Numbered from the stretch's first letter, positions 53,596-63,503 are shown. The stretch: 64,000 nt of DNA from Streptomyces fructofermentans (GCF_014651055.1 NZ_BMWD01000030.1:51823-115822); one strand, 5' to 3'. Notes: generated by a model not told the origin, from the letters alone. Program-made: numbers and translations.

Positions 53596-53604
53596 GACGC
53601 CGTG

Positions 53605-53641
53605 AAGGGAGCGGTTCCCGTCTGAAGGGGACCGCTCCCTT
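53605..53641 (+). terminator. rpsO-pnp intergenic hairpin
   Basis: 15-bp stem (53605-53619 with 53627-53641, one G-T pair), 7-base loop, followed by TTGCTGT. The rpsO-pnp hairpin is a known attenuator and RNase III processing site in Streptomyces; here it starts 9 bases after the rpsO stop codon. Confidence 0.78.
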
Positions 53642-53936
53642 TGCTGTACGTGCGGAGTGTCACCACCTCTTTGTAGTGTGGTAGCACGACGCAGGACGCA
53701 ACACGCACGACACAACGCGGCACCGGACCGACGCACAGCGCGGAGCGGTCGCCGCACCGTACGAGGAGAGGCGCATCCTGCCGCCGCCGGTCCTCGGTAG
53801 TGGCCCCCGGGGGACAGTGAGCCCGGGAGCTTCGATCGAAGACCGGCCCGCACCAGAAGGCGCGCTTCTCCGCAGGCGTCCCCCTGCCACACGGGCAGGT
53901 CGGGACGAAAGACGAAAAGTATCGGAGAAAACGCTA

Positions 53937-56153
53937 GTGGAGAACGAGACCCACTACGCCGAGGCCGTTATCGACAACGGTTCCTTCGGCACCCGCACCA
54001 TCCGCTTCGAGACGGGCCGGCTGGCCAGGCAGGCCGCCGGTTCCGCCGTGGCGTACCTGGACGACGACACCATGGTGCTGTCGGCCACCACCGCCTCGAA
54101 GAACCCCAAGGACCAGCTCGACTTCTTCCCCCTGACGGTGGACGTCGAGGAGCGGATGTACGCCGCCGGCAAGATCCCCGGCAGCTTCTTCCGCCGTGAG
54201 GGCCGGCCCAGCGAGGACGCGATCCTCACCTGCCGCCTCATCGACCGCCCGCTGCGCCCGTCCTTCAAGAAGGGCCTGCGCAACGAGATCCAGGTCGTCG
54301 CCACGATCATGGCGCTCAACCCCGACCACCTGTACGACGTCGTGGCGATCAACGCCGCGTCCGCGTCGACGCAGCTGGCCGGCCTGCCCTTCTCCGGCCC
54401 GATCGGCGGCGTCCGCGTCGCGCTGATCAACGGCCAGTGGGTCGCGTTCCCCACGCACACCGAGCTCGAGGACGCCGTCTTCGACATGGTCGTCGCGGGC
54501 CGTGTCCTGGAGGACGGCGACGTCGCGATCATGATGGTCGAGGCCGAGGCCACCGACAAGACGATCACGCTGGTCGCGGGCGGCGCCGAGGCGCCGACCG
54601 AGGAGGTCGTCGCCGCCGGTCTGGACGCCGCGAAGCCCTTCATCAAGGTGCTCTGCAAGGCCCAGGCCGACCTCGCCGCCAAGGCCGCCAAGCCCACCGG
54701 TGAGTTCCCCGTCTTCCTCGACTACCAGGACGACGTCCTGGAGGCGCTCACCGCCGCGGTCAAGAGCGAGCTGTCCCAGGCCCTCACCATCCCGGGCAAG
54801 CAGGACCGCGAGGCCGAGCTGGACCGCGTCAAGGGTCTCGCCGCCGAGAAGCTGCTCCCGCAGTTCGAGGGCCGCGAGAAGGAGATCTCCGCCGCGTACC
54901 GCTCGCTGACCAAGTCCCTGGTCCGTGAGCGCGTCATCAAGGACAAGGTCCGCATCGACGGCCGCGGCGTCACGGACATCCGTACGCTCGCCGCCGAGGT
55001 CGAGGCCATCCCGCGCGTGCACGGCTCCGCCCTGTTCGAGCGTGGCGAGACCCAGATCCTGGGCGTCACCACCCTCAACATGCTCCGCATGGAGCAGCAG
55101 CTGGACACCCTCTCGCCGGTGACCCGCAAGCGGTACATGCACAACTACAACTTCCCGCCGTACTCCGTCGGCGAGACCGGCCGCGTGGGCTCGCCCAAGC
55201 GCCGCGAGATCGGGCACGGCGCCCTCGCCGAGCGCGCCATCGTGCCGGTCCTCCCGACCCGCGAGGAGTTCCCCTACGCGATCCGTCAGGTGTCCGAGGC
55301 CCTCGGCTCCAACGGCTCGACGTCGATGGGCTCGGTCTGCGCCTCCACCATGTCGCTGCTGAACGCCGGTGTGCCGCTCAAGGCCCCCGTCGCCGGTATC
55401 GCCATGGGCCTGATCTCCCAGGAGATCAACGGCGAGACGCACTACGTCGCCCTCACCGACATCCTCGGTGCGGAGGACGCCTTCGGCGACATGGACTTCA
55501 AGGTCGCCGGCACCAAGGAGTTCGTCACCGCCCTCCAGCTCGACACCAAGCTGGACGGCATCCCCGCCTCCGTCCTGGCCGCGGCCCTCAAGCAGGCCCG
55601 TGACGCCCGCCTCCACATCCTCGACGTGATGATGGAAGCGATCGACACGCCGGACGAGATGTCCCCCAACGCCCCGCGGATCATCACCGTCAAGATCCCC
55701 GTGGACAAGATCGGCGAGGTCATCGGCCCCAAGGGCAAGATGATCAACCAGATCCAGGAGGACACCGGCGCCGACATCACGATCGAGGACGACGGCACCA
55801 TCTACATCGGTGCCGCCCAGGGCTCGCAGGCCGAGGCCGCGCGCGCCACGATCAACTCGATCGCCAACCCGACCATGCCGGAGGTCGGCGAGCGCTACCT
55901 GGGCACCGTCGTGAAGACGACGACCTTCGGCGCGTTCGTGTCGCTGCTCCCGGGCAAGGACGGTCTGCTGCACATCTCGCAGATCCGCAAGCTGGCCGGC
56001 GGCAAGCGCGTGGAGAACGTCGAGGACGTCGTCGGCGTGGGCTCCAAGGTCCAGGTCGAGATCGCCGAGATCGACTCCCGCGGCAAGCTCTCCCTCATCC
56101 CCGTGATCGAGGGCGAAGGCGACGACGAGAAGAAGGACGACACCGACAAGTGA
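53937..56153 (+). CDS. pnp: polynucleotide phosphorylase / guanosine pentaphosphate synthetase
   Basis: 738 residues from GTG at 53937 (ENETHYAEAVIDNGSFG) with CGGAGAAA upstream; a frame from 53817 adds unlike sequence. PNPase degrades RNA phosphorolytically from the 3' end and adds tails; the Streptomyces enzyme also makes pppGpp. Two RNase PH domains (FFRREGRPSEDAILTCRLID; SNGSTSMGSVCASTMSLLNA), then KH (VIGPKGKMINQIQEDTG) and S1 (YLGTVVKTTTFGAFVSL). The 340-bp leader holds the hairpin and probably its own promoters. Its stop overlaps the next gene. Confidence 0.97.
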   Translation: MENETHYAEAVIDNGSFGTRTIRFETGRLARQAAGSAVAYLDDDTMVLSATTASKNPKDQLDFFPLTVDVEERMYAAGKIPGSFFRREGRPSEDAILTCRLIDRPLRPSFKKGLRNEIQVVATIMALNPDHLYDVVAINAASASTQLAGLPFSGPIGGVRVALINGQWVAFPTHTELEDAVFDMVVAGRVLEDGDVAIMMVEAEATDKTITLVAGGAEAPTEEVVAAGLDAAKPFIKVLCKAQADLAAKAAKPTGEFPVFLDYQDDVLEALTAAVKSELSQALTIPGKQDREAELDRVKGLAAEKLLPQFEGREKEISAAYRSLTKSLVRERVIKDKVRIDGRGVTDIRTLAAEVEAIPRVHGSALFERGETQILGVTTLNMLRMEQQLDTLSPVTRKRYMHNYNFPPYSVGETGRVGSPKRREIGHGALAERAIVPVLPTREEFPYAIRQVSEALGSNGSTSMGSVCASTMSLLNAGVPLKAPVAGIAMGLISQEINGETHYVALTDILGAEDAFGDMDFKVAGTKEFVTALQLDTKLDGIPASVLAAALKQARDARLHILDVMMEAIDTPDEMSPNAPRIITVKIPVDKIGEVIGPKGKMINQIQEDTGADITIEDDGTIYIGAAQGSQAEAARATINSIANPTMPEVGERYLGTVVKTTTFGAFVSLLPGKDGLLHISQIRKLAGGKRVENVEDVVGVGSKVQVEIAEIDSRGKLSLIPVIEGEGDDEKKDDTDK

Positions 56154-57529
56154 CGTCGAGTAGCTCCACGGCGACGGCCCGCACCTCCTCGGAGGCGCGG
56201 GCCGTCGCCCGTACCCAAACCCTCATCAAGGGCGAGAACGGTATCGGCACGGTCCGCAAGACCACCCTCCCCGGTGGACTGTGCATCGTCACCGAGACCC
56301 TGCCCTCCGTGCGCTCGGCCACCTTCGGCATCTGGGCGCACGTGGGCTCGCGCGACGAGACGCCGGCCCTCAACGGCGCCACGCACTACCTGGAGCACCT
56401 GCTCTTCAAGGGCACGAACCGCAGGTCCGCCCTGGACATCTCCTCCGCGATCGACGCGGTCGGCGGCGAGATGAACGCCTTCACGGCGAAGGAGTACACG
56501 TGCTACTACGCGCGTGTGCTGGACACCGACCTCCCGCTCGCCATCGACGTCGTCTGCGACATGCTCACGGGTTCCCTGATCCGCGAGGACGACGTCAACG
56601 TCGAACGCGGCGCGATCCTCGAAGAGATCGCGATGACCGAGGACGACCCGGGCGACTGCGTGCACGACCTGTTCGCGCACACCATGCTCGGCGACACCCC
56701 GCTCGGCCGCCCGGTCCTCGGCACGGTCGACACGGTCAACGCCCTCACCGCGGACCGCATCCGCCGCTTCTACCGCAAGCACTACGACCCGACCCACCTC
56801 GTGGTCGCTGCCGCGGGCAACGTCGACCACAACAAGGTCGTACGCCAGGTCCGCGCCGCCTTCGAGAAGGCGGGTGCCCTCAAGCAGCCCGACGCCACCC
56901 CGATCGCCCCGCGCGACGGCTCCCGCAGCATCCGTACCGCGGGTCGTGTCGAGCTCCTCGGGCGCAAGACCGAGCAGGCCCACATAGTCCTCGGCATGCC
57001 GGGCCTGGCCCGCACGGACGACCGCCGCTGGGCGCTGGGTGTGCTCAACACCGCGCTGGGCGGAGGCATGTCCTCGCGGCTGTTCCAGGAGGTCCGCGAG
57101 AAGCGCGGCCTGGCCTACAGCGTGTACTCGTACACCTCGGGCTTCGCCGACTGCGGGCTCTTCGGCGTCTACGCCGGCTGCCGGCCGAGCCAGGTCCACG
57201 ACGTGCTCAAGCTCTGCCGCGACGAGCTCGACCAGGTCGCCGAGCACGGTCTGTCCGACGACGAGATCCGCCGGGCCATCGGCCAGCTCCGGGGCTCGAC
57301 GGTCCTCGGACTGGAGGACACGGGCGCGCTGATGAACCGTATCGGCAAGAGCGAGCTGTGCTGGGGCGAGCAGATGTCGGTCGACGACATGCTGACCAGG
57401 ATCGCCGAGGTCACCCCGGACGACGTCCGGGAGGTGGCCCGCGAGGTGCTCGGACAGCGGCCCTCGCTGTCGGTCATCGGCCCGCTGAAGGACAAGCAGG
57501 CGTCCCGTCTGCACGAAGCGGTCGCGTAA
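56150..57529 (+). CDS. pepR: M16 family zinc metalloprotease PepR
   Basis: 459 residues. GTG at 56150 overlaps the pnp stop. The inverted zinc motif HYLEH (residues 79-83) and the distal Glu region mark an M16 peptidase; the C-terminal half is the second M16 domain (LGMPGLARTDDRRWALGVLN, SRLFQEVREKRGLAYSVYSY). It follows pnp in Streptomyces. Cytoplasmic, no signal peptide. Confidence 0.94.
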   Translation: MTSSSSTATARTSSEARAVARTQTLIKGENGIGTVRKTTLPGGLCIVTETLPSVRSATFGIWAHVGSRDETPALNGATHYLEHLLFKGTNRRSALDISSAIDAVGGEMNAFTAKEYTCYYARVLDTDLPLAIDVVCDMLTGSLIREDDVNVERGAILEEIAMTEDDPGDCVHDLFAHTMLGDTPLGRPVLGTVDTVNALTADRIRRFYRKHYDPTHLVVAAAGNVDHNKVVRQVRAAFEKAGALKQPDATPIAPRDGSRSIRTAGRVELLGRKTEQAHIVLGMPGLARTDDRRWALGVLNTALGGGMSSRLFQEVREKRGLAYSVYSYTSGFADCGLFGVYAGCRPSQVHDVLKLCRDELDQVAEHGLSDDEIRRAIGQLRGSTVLGLEDTGALMNRIGKSELCWGEQMSVDDMLTRIAEVTPDDVREVAREVLGQRPSLSVIGPLKDKQASRLHEAVA

Positions 57530-57553
57530 GTCCTCGACGAAGGAAGCAGGAAC

Positions 57554-58306
57554 ATGAGCAAGCTGCGCGTGGCGGTCCTCGGAGCCGGGGGCCGGATCGG
57601 ATCCGAGGCGGTACGGGCCGTCGAGGCCGCCGAGGACATGGAGCTGGTGGCCGCGCTCGGCCGCGGCGACAAACTGGAGACGCTGGCCGAGTCCGGTGCC
57701 CAGGTCGCCGTGGAACTGACCACGCCCGCGTCGGTCATGGGGAACCTCGACTTCTGCGTACGCCACGGCATCCACGCCGTGGTCGGTACGACCGGCTGGA
57801 CCGACGAGCGGCTCGCGCAGCTCGGCACCTCGCTCGCGGCCTCCCCGGAGACCGGTGTGCTGATCGCGCCGAACTTCTCCATCGGCGCGGTCCTGACCAT
57901 GAAGTTCGCCGAGGCGGCGGCGCCGTACTTCGAGTCGGTCGAGGTCATCGAACTGCACCACCCGAACAAGGTGGACGCCCCCAGCGGCACCGCCACCCGC
58001 ACCGCCCAGCTCATCGCGGCGGCCCGGGAGCGCTCGGGCAGCGCCCCGCAGCCCGACGCCACGGTCACGGCCCTGGACGGCGCCCGCGGCGCGGACGTCG
58101 ACGGCGTGCCCGTGCACGCGGTGCGCCTGCGCGGTCTGCTGGCCCACCAGGAGGTGCTGCTCGGCGGCGAGGGGGAGACCCTCACGCTGCGCCACGACTC
58201 CCTGCACCACAGCAGCTTCATGCCGGGCATCCTGCTCGGCGTACGCCGAGTGGTGGGCGCCCCGGGCCTCACCTTCGGCCTGGAACACTTCCTGGATCTG
58301 AAGTAA
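57554..58306 (+). CDS. dapB: 4-hydroxy-tetrahydrodipicolinate reductase
   Basis: 250 residues from ATG at 57554 with AGGAAG upstream. DapB reduces the product of DapA in lysine and diaminopimelate biosynthesis. The nucleotide-binding AVLGAGGRIG and the catalytic HHPNKVDAPSGTA are present. It follows pepR by 24 bases; dapA lies about 2.5 kb downstream. Confidence 0.97.
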   Translation: MSKLRVAVLGAGGRIGSEAVRAVEAAEDMELVAALGRGDKLETLAESGAQVAVELTTPASVMGNLDFCVRHGIHAVVGTTGWTDERLAQLGTSLAASPETGVLIAPNFSIGAVLTMKFAEAAAPYFESVEVIELHHPNKVDAPSGTATRTAQLIAAARERSGSAPQPDATVTALDGARGADVDGVPVHAVRLRGLLAHQEVLLGGEGETLTLRHDSLHHSSFMPGILLGVRRVVGAPGLTFGLEHFLDLK

Positions 58307-58311
58307 CCGGT

Positions 58312-58764
58312 ATGAGCGCGAAGATCACATACGCCGTCACGGCCGCCGTCCTGGTCGTCTACTTCGTCCTGGTCGGCAGCCGGGGGGTGATGCTCGTCCA
58401 GGCCGGCACGCCGCTCACCGTCACGTTCGGTGTCGCCGTCCTGGTCCTGCCGGTGATCGGCATCTGGTTCCTCTGGAAGAACACCGAGTTCGTCAGGAAG
58501 GCGAACCGGCTCGCCGCGGAACTCGACGCCGAGGGCGGCCTGCCCGTGGACGAGCTGAAGCGGAGCCCGAGCGGCCGCATCGACCGGGACTCGGCCGACG
58601 AGGTCTTCGCCCGGCGCAAGGCCGAGACGGAGGACGCGCCCGACGACTGGCGGAGCTGGTTCCGGCTCGCGGTCGCGTACCACGACGCCCGCGACACACC
58701 GCGTGCCCGCAAGGCGATGCAGCACGCGATCGCACTGCGCGAGGGCAGGCCCGTACGGGTCTGA
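58312..58764 (+). CDS. small membrane protein with cytoplasmic helical tail
   Basis: 150 residues from ATG at 58312. Two transmembrane helices (ITYAVTAAVLVVYFVLVG; VTFGVAVLVLPVIGIWFLW) are followed by a soluble tail with a TPR-like helical pair (DDWRSWFRLAVAYHDARDT, RARKAMQHAIAL). It starts 6 bases after dapB. Conserved at this position in other Streptomyces from memory; function unknown. Confidence 0.83.
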   Translation: MSAKITYAVTAAVLVVYFVLVGSRGVMLVQAGTPLTVTFGVAVLVLPVIGIWFLWKNTEFVRKANRLAAELDAEGGLPVDELKRSPSGRIDRDSADEVFARRKAETEDAPDDWRSWFRLAVAYHDARDTPRARKAMQHAIALREGRPVRV

Positions 58765-58858
58765 GGCGCCCGCCCGGGCACGTCGGACGACGGCACGGCA
58801 GGCTCGTGCGTCGCGCGGCACGCACGCCGTCGTGTGGGAGGACAGCGACCGCCGTACG

Positions 58859-58900
58859 ACGAAGGGGCCGGACCGCTCTCGCGCGGTCCGGCCCCTTCGT
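58859..58900. terminator. bidirectional terminator between convergent genes
   Basis: Perfect 18-bp stem (58859-58876 with 58883-58900) with a 6-base loop, 9 bases from the stop codon of the minus-strand membrane protein gene. Confidence 0.78.
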
Positions 58901-58909
58901 GCTCGCCGC

Positions 58910-59470
58910 TCAGGCGTGGTGGCGGTACTCGTCCGCCCACACCTCGACACTGTCGGCCGCCCGGTCGAAGGCCTCCGGGCGCCCGAGGAAGTCCGCGTTG
59001 TGCGTGGTCACGAGCGCAGCCGGACCGTCACCCGCGCGGTCCGCGCGGACGAGGACCAGCGCCTGCCCCTGGACCGTGCGCGGCAGTCCGAGCCAGCGCA
59101 CCGGCTGCTGCACGGTCCGCACCTCCCGGACCTGGCCCCAAGGGGTGGTGCGCGTGCTCAGGAAGCGCACCGCGCGCAGCCCGTGGGCACTGACCCAGGC
59201 ACCCATCCGCAGCAGGCGCAGGGCGCTCGCGATGACGGCCGCCGCGATGCCGAGGCAGACCGCGCCACCGGACGGGTTGCCGGCCACCGAGATGATGACG
59301 GTGGCGAACAGCACGTACGACGCGAGCAGGAGCAGCAGCGCGGCCGCGGCGACCCGCCAGGGGCCGGGACGGTAGGGGCGCCGCCACTGGTCGCGGTCGT
59401 CGAACGGCAGAGCGAGATCCTCGCCCGGCGCGTCGAACGCGCGGTCGGCGGTCAGAAAGGGCAGGGGCAC
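58910..59470 (-). CDS. membrane protein with PH-like domain
   Basis: 186 residues from GTG at 59470. An N-terminal cytoplasmic segment is followed by two transmembrane helices (VAAAALLLLLASYVLFATVI; AVCLGIAAAVIASALRLL) and a C-terminal domain resembling bacterial PH domains (SAHGLRAVRFLSTRTTPWGQ, RWLGLPRTVQGQALVLVR). Similar Streptomyces proteins lie between dapB and thyX. Function unknown. Confidence 0.78.
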   Translation of the reverse strand: MPLPFLTADRAFDAPGEDLALPFDDRDQWRRPYRPGPWRVAAAALLLLLASYVLFATVIISVAGNPSGGAVCLGIAAAVIASALRLLRMGAWVSAHGLRAVRFLSTRTTPWGQVREVRTVQQPVRWLGLPRTVQGQALVLVRADRAGDGPAALVTTHNADFLGRPEAFDRAADSVEVWADEYRHHA

Positions 59471-59800
59471 GGCTGATCCTCACTCAATCCACGCATGGGC
59501 TGTGCCCGGTGAGGCTACCCAGCCCGATCTCCGCCCACCACCCTCGGGGGTCCAAGGGAGTCCCTCCGCGCCACCCGGGCCGTCGCGGAGGTTCGGCGGG
59601 CGGAGGCCGCGGGCGGCTGCCGCGTATGCCCGGGTGAGGCGCCGACCGACGAGCGGATGCCCCGAACGGGTGCCCGGATTGACCGGCTTCGGCGATGTTC
59701 GGTGCCGTATGTCGGGTCCCGGCACCGAACGCCCCGTTGTCGGTGCCGGGCCGTAGAGTGGACGCCGCCCGAGCCCGTGATGGGAAGGATCCACCAAGCC

Positions 59801-60550
59801 GTGACCGACACACCCGCCGACGCCGCCGACGACCTCAAGCCCGGTTTCCGCAGCGATGTCACCGTCGAGCTGGTCAAGCACACCGCCTCCGACTCCGACG
59901 TGCTGTTCGCCGCGCGCGTCTCGACCCTCGGAGAGCAGTCCCTCGAGGAGCTGCAGAAGGACCCGGAGCGCTCCAAGGGCCTGATCAACTACCTGATGCG
60001 GGACCGGCACGGCAGCCCCTTCGAGCACAACTCGATGACCTTCTTCATCAACGCCCCGATCTTCGTGTTCCGCGAGTTCATGCGCCACCGGGTGGGCTGG
60101 TCGTACAACGAGGAATCGGGTCGGTACAGGGAGCTCCAGCCGGTCTTCTACGTTCCGGACGAGTCCCGCAGGCTGGTCCAGGAGGGCCGCCCCGGCAAGT
60201 ACGTCTTCGTCGAGGGCACGCGGGCCCAGCAGGAGCTGACGGGCCGCGTCATGGAGGACTCCTACCGGCACGCGTACGAGGCGTACCAGGAGATGCTCGC
60301 CGCCGGAGTCGCCCGCGAGGTCGCCCGATCGGTCCTCCCCGTCGGTCTTTTCTCCTCGATGTACGCGACGTGCAACGCCCGCTCGCTGATGCACTTCCTC
60401 GGCCTGCGCACCCAGCACGAGCTCGCGAGGGTGCCGTCCTTCCCGCAGCGGGAGATCGAGATGGTCGGCGAGAAGATGGAGGCGGAGTGGGCGCGGCTGA
60501 TGCCCCTCACGTACGCGGCCTTCAACGGCAACGGGCGCGTGGCCCCTTAG
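59801..60550 (+). CDS. thyX: flavin-dependent thymidylate synthase
   Basis: 249 residues from GTG at 59801, with GGAAGGA 11 bases upstream; an in-frame ATG at 59780 is an alternative. ThyX makes dTMP from dUMP using FAD and methylene-tetrahydrofolate. The family motif is RHRVGWSYNEESGRY (residues 95-109). The remaining catalytic region SSMYATCNARSLMHFLGLR is present. The 59471-59800 leader is ordinary GC-rich DNA with no second gene visible. Confidence 0.97.
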   Translation: MTDTPADAADDLKPGFRSDVTVELVKHTASDSDVLFAARVSTLGEQSLEELQKDPERSKGLINYLMRDRHGSPFEHNSMTFFINAPIFVFREFMRHRVGWSYNEESGRYRELQPVFYVPDESRRLVQEGRPGKYVFVEGTRAQQELTGRVMEDSYRHAYEAYQEMLAAGVAREVARSVLPVGLFSSMYATCNARSLMHFLGLRTQHELARVPSFPQREIEMVGEKMEAEWARLMPLTYAAFNGNGRVAP

Positions 60551-60650
60551 CGCACCCGCTCCACGCCGCCGGGTACATCTGTGCGGTTCAACCGAGCGAA
60601 GTGTCCGTATTGCGGCATTTCGAGAAGTTCATCTAGCCTGATCAAACGGA

Positions 60651-60688
60651 CCCGGCACTGCTTGAACCCCCGAGCAGGCAGTGCCGGG
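60651..60688 (+). terminator. hairpin between thyX and dapA
   Basis: Perfect 11-bp stem (60651-60661 with 60678-60688), loop 16 bases, about 100 bases after the thyX stop codon. A short direct repeat ACTTGTC lies just downstream (60695 and 60705) before the dapA start. It may end the thyX transcript or sit in the dapA leader. Confidence 0.55.
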
Positions 60689-60761
60689 CTCCATACTTGT
60701 CATGACTTGTCGCCCGACCCGAGGGCAGACCGCACGGTGAGCAGCGAGTAGCGTGTTACCC

Positions 60762-61661
60762 ATGGCTCCGACCTCCACTCCGCAGACCCCCTTCGGGCGG
60801 GTCCTCACCGCCATGGTCACGCCGTTCACGGCGGACGGCGCACTCGACCTCGACGGCGCTCAGCGGCTCGCCACCCACCTGGTGGACGCAGGCAACGACG
60901 GCCTGATCATCAACGGCACCACCGGTGAGTCACCGACCACGAGCAACGCGGAGAAAGCGGATCTCGTACGAGCCGTACTGGAGGCGGTCGGCGACCGCGC
61001 CCACGTCGTCGCGGGCGTCGGCACGAACGACACGCGGCACAGCATCGAGCTCGCCCGGGACGCCGAGAAGGCCGGCGCGCACGGCCTCCTGACGGTCACG
61101 CCGTACTACAACAAGCCCCCGCAGGAGGGGCTCTACCAGAACTTCAAGGCGATCGCCGACGCGACCGGGCTCCCGGTCATGCTCTACGACATCCCCGGCC
61201 GCTCCGGCGTACCGATCAACACCGAAACGCTGGTGCGGCTCGCCGAGCACCCGCGTATCGTCGCCAACAAGGACGCCAAGGGCGACCTGGGCCGTGCCAG
61301 CTGGGCCATCGCCAGCTCCGGCCTCGCCTGGTACTCCGGCGACGACATGCTCAACCTCCCGCTGCTCTCCGTGGGCGCGGTCGGCTTCGTCTCCGTCGTC
61401 GGCCACGTCGTCACCCCCGAGCTGCGGGCGATGATCGACGCTTACACCAGCGGCGACGTCCAGAAGGCCACCGAGATCCACCAGAAGCTGCTCCCCGTCT
61501 TCACCGGCATGTTCCGTACCCAGGGCGTCATGACGACGAAGGCCGCGCTCGCCCTCCAGGGCCTGCCCGCCGGGCCGCTGCGCCTCCCCATGGTCGGCCT
61601 GTCGCCCGAGGAGACCACGCAGCTCAAGATCGACCTCGCCGCAGGCGGGGTACAGATCTGA
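60762..61661 (+). CDS. dapA: 4-hydroxy-tetrahydrodipicolinate synthase
   Basis: 299 residues from ATG at 60762; a GTG at 60753 would add three residues. DapA condenses pyruvate with aspartate semialdehyde. Schiff-base Lys170 (VANKDAKG), Tyr142 (LYDIPGRSG) and the NGTTGE motif are all present. TIM barrel of normal length. It completes the lysine branch with dapB upstream. Confidence 0.97.
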   Translation: MAPTSTPQTPFGRVLTAMVTPFTADGALDLDGAQRLATHLVDAGNDGLIINGTTGESPTTSNAEKADLVRAVLEAVGDRAHVVAGVGTNDTRHSIELARDAEKAGAHGLLTVTPYYNKPPQEGLYQNFKAIADATGLPVMLYDIPGRSGVPINTETLVRLAEHPRIVANKDAKGDLGRASWAIASSGLAWYSGDDMLNLPLLSVGAVGFVSVVGHVVTPELRAMIDAYTSGDVQKATEIHQKLLPVFTGMFRTQGVMTTKAALALQGLPAGPLRLPMVGLSPEETTQLKIDLAAGGVQI

Positions 61662-61742
61662 CCACAGACTTCACAACTGAATACGTACGACCACGCAGGC
61701 CGCAGCGCCTGCGCCAACAGACAACTGCTACTGCACGAACGT

Positions 61743-61782
61743 CACGCGCGCCACGTGCCCTGCCAGGTACGTGGCGCGTGTG
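61743..61782 (+). promoter_or_regulatory. leader hairpin directly before the RNase J ribosome binding site
   Basis: 14-bp stem with one G-T pair (61743-61756 with 61769-61782), loop 12 bases. It ends 2 bases before the GAGGAG of the RNase J gene. The position suggests a barrier to ribosome binding or a processing point for the protein's own nuclease. Confidence 0.6.
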
Positions 61783-61796
61783 GTGAGGAGAGTCTT

Positions 61797-63482
61797 TTGA
61801 GTCATCCGCATCCTGAACTCGCGCCGCCGCCGAAGCTGGCCAAGGAGGGCCTGAGGGTCACCCCGCTCGGCGGGCTCGGTGAAATCGGCCGGAACATGAC
61901 CGTCTTCGAGTACGACGGCCGTCTGCTGATCGTCGACTGCGGAGTGCTCTTCCCCGAGGAGGAGCAGCCCGGAATCGACCTGATCCTGCCGGACTTCACG
62001 TCCATCAGGGACCGCCTCGACGACATCGAGGGCATCGTGCTCACGCACGGGCACGAGGACCACATCGGCGGCGTCCCCTTCCTGCTCCGCGAGAAGCCGG
62101 ACATCCCGCTCATCGGCTCCAAGCTGACCCTCGCTCTCATCGAGGCCAAGCTCCAGGAGCACCGCATCCGCCCGTACACACTCGAGGTCGCGGAGGGCCA
62201 CCGCGAGCGCATCGGCCCCTTCGACTGCGAGTTCGTGGCGGTCAACCACTCCATCCCCGACGCCCTCGCGGTCGCCATCCGCACCCCCGCGGGCATGGTC
62301 GTCCACACCGGCGACTTCAAGATGGACCAGCTTCCGCTGGACGGCCGCCTCACGGACCTGCACGCCTTCGCACGGCTGAGCGAGGAGGGCATCGACCTCC
62401 TTCTCTCCGACTCGACGAACGCCGAGGTCCCGGGCTTCGTACCGCCCGAGCGCGACATCTCGAACGTGCTGCGCCAGGTCTTCGCCGGCGCCAGCAAGCG
62501 GATCATCGTGGCGAGCTTCGCCAGCCATGTGCACCGCATCCAGCAGATCCTGGACGCGGCCCACGAGTACGGACGCCGTGTCGCCTTCGTCGGCCGCTCG
62601 ATGGTCCGCAACATGGGCATCGCCAGGGACCTCGGCTACCTGAAGGTCCCGCCGGGCCTGGTTGTGGACGTCAAGACGCTCGACGACCTCCCGGACCACC
62701 AGATCGTCCTCGTGTGCACGGGATCGCAGGGCGAGCCGATGGCGGCCCTGTCCCGCATGGCGAACCGCGACCACCAGATCCGGATCGTCCAGGGCGACAC
62801 GGTGATCCTGGCGTCGTCGCTCATCCCCGGCAACGAGAACGCGGTCTACCGCGTGATCAACGGCCTGACCCGCTGGGGAGCCAACGTCGTCCACAAGGGC
62901 AACGCCAAGGTGCACGTCTCGGGCCACGCGTCCGCCGGCGAGCTCCTGTACTTCTACAACATCTGCAAGCCGCGCAACCTGATGCCGGTGCACGGCGAAT
63001 GGCGCCACCTGCGCGCCAACGCAGAACTGGGAGCCCTCACCGGCGTCCCGCACGACCGCATCGTGATCGCCGAGGACGGCGTGGTCGTCGACCTCGTCGC
63101 AGGCAAGGCCAGGATCGCGGGCAAGGTCCAGGCGGGATACGTGTACGTCGACGGCCTCTCGGTCGGCGACGTCGGCGAGCCGGCGCTCAAGGACCGCAAG
63201 ATCCTCGGCGACGAGGGCATCATCTCGGTCTTCGTGGTCGTGGACTCCAGCACCGGCAAGATCACCGCCGGCCCGCACATCCAGGCCCGCGGCTCCGGTA
63301 TCGACGACTCCGCCTTCGGGGAGGTCGCACCGAGGATCGCCGAAGTGCTGGAACGGTCGGCCCAGGACGGCGTGGTCGAGCCCCACCAGTTGCAGCAACT
63401 GATCCGCCGGACACTGGGCAAGTGGGTCTCCGACACCTACCGCCGCCGGCCGATGATCCTGCCGGTCGTGGTCGAGGTCTGA
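61797..63482 (+). CDS. rnj: ribonuclease J
   Basis: 561 residues. Start TTG at 61797, chosen because GAGGAG (61785-61790) is at ideal spacing and the product begins LSHPHPEL as in S. coelicolor. RNase J is a metallo-beta-lactamase/beta-CASP nuclease with endo- and 5'-3' exo-activity. Zinc motif HGHEDH (84-89), IVDCGVLFPEE, and the beta-CASP NAKVHVSGHASAGELLYFY are clear. The C-terminal WRHLRANAELGALTGVP is typical. Confidence 0.97.
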   Translation: MSHPHPELAPPPKLAKEGLRVTPLGGLGEIGRNMTVFEYDGRLLIVDCGVLFPEEEQPGIDLILPDFTSIRDRLDDIEGIVLTHGHEDHIGGVPFLLREKPDIPLIGSKLTLALIEAKLQEHRIRPYTLEVAEGHRERIGPFDCEFVAVNHSIPDALAVAIRTPAGMVVHTGDFKMDQLPLDGRLTDLHAFARLSEEGIDLLLSDSTNAEVPGFVPPERDISNVLRQVFAGASKRIIVASFASHVHRIQQILDAAHEYGRRVAFVGRSMVRNMGIARDLGYLKVPPGLVVDVKTLDDLPDHQIVLVCTGSQGEPMAALSRMANRDHQIRIVQGDTVILASSLIPGNENAVYRVINGLTRWGANVVHKGNAKVHVSGHASAGELLYFYNICKPRNLMPVHGEWRHLRANAELGALTGVPHDRIVIAEDGVVVDLVAGKARIAGKVQAGYVYVDGLSVGDVGEPALKDRKILGDEGIISVFVVVDSSTGKITAGPHIQARGSGIDDSAFGEVAPRIAEVLERSAQDGVVEPHQLQQLIRRTLGKWVSDTYRRRPMILPVVVEV

Positions 63483-63503
63483 GCGCCTCACCTGCGGCCT
63501 TCC

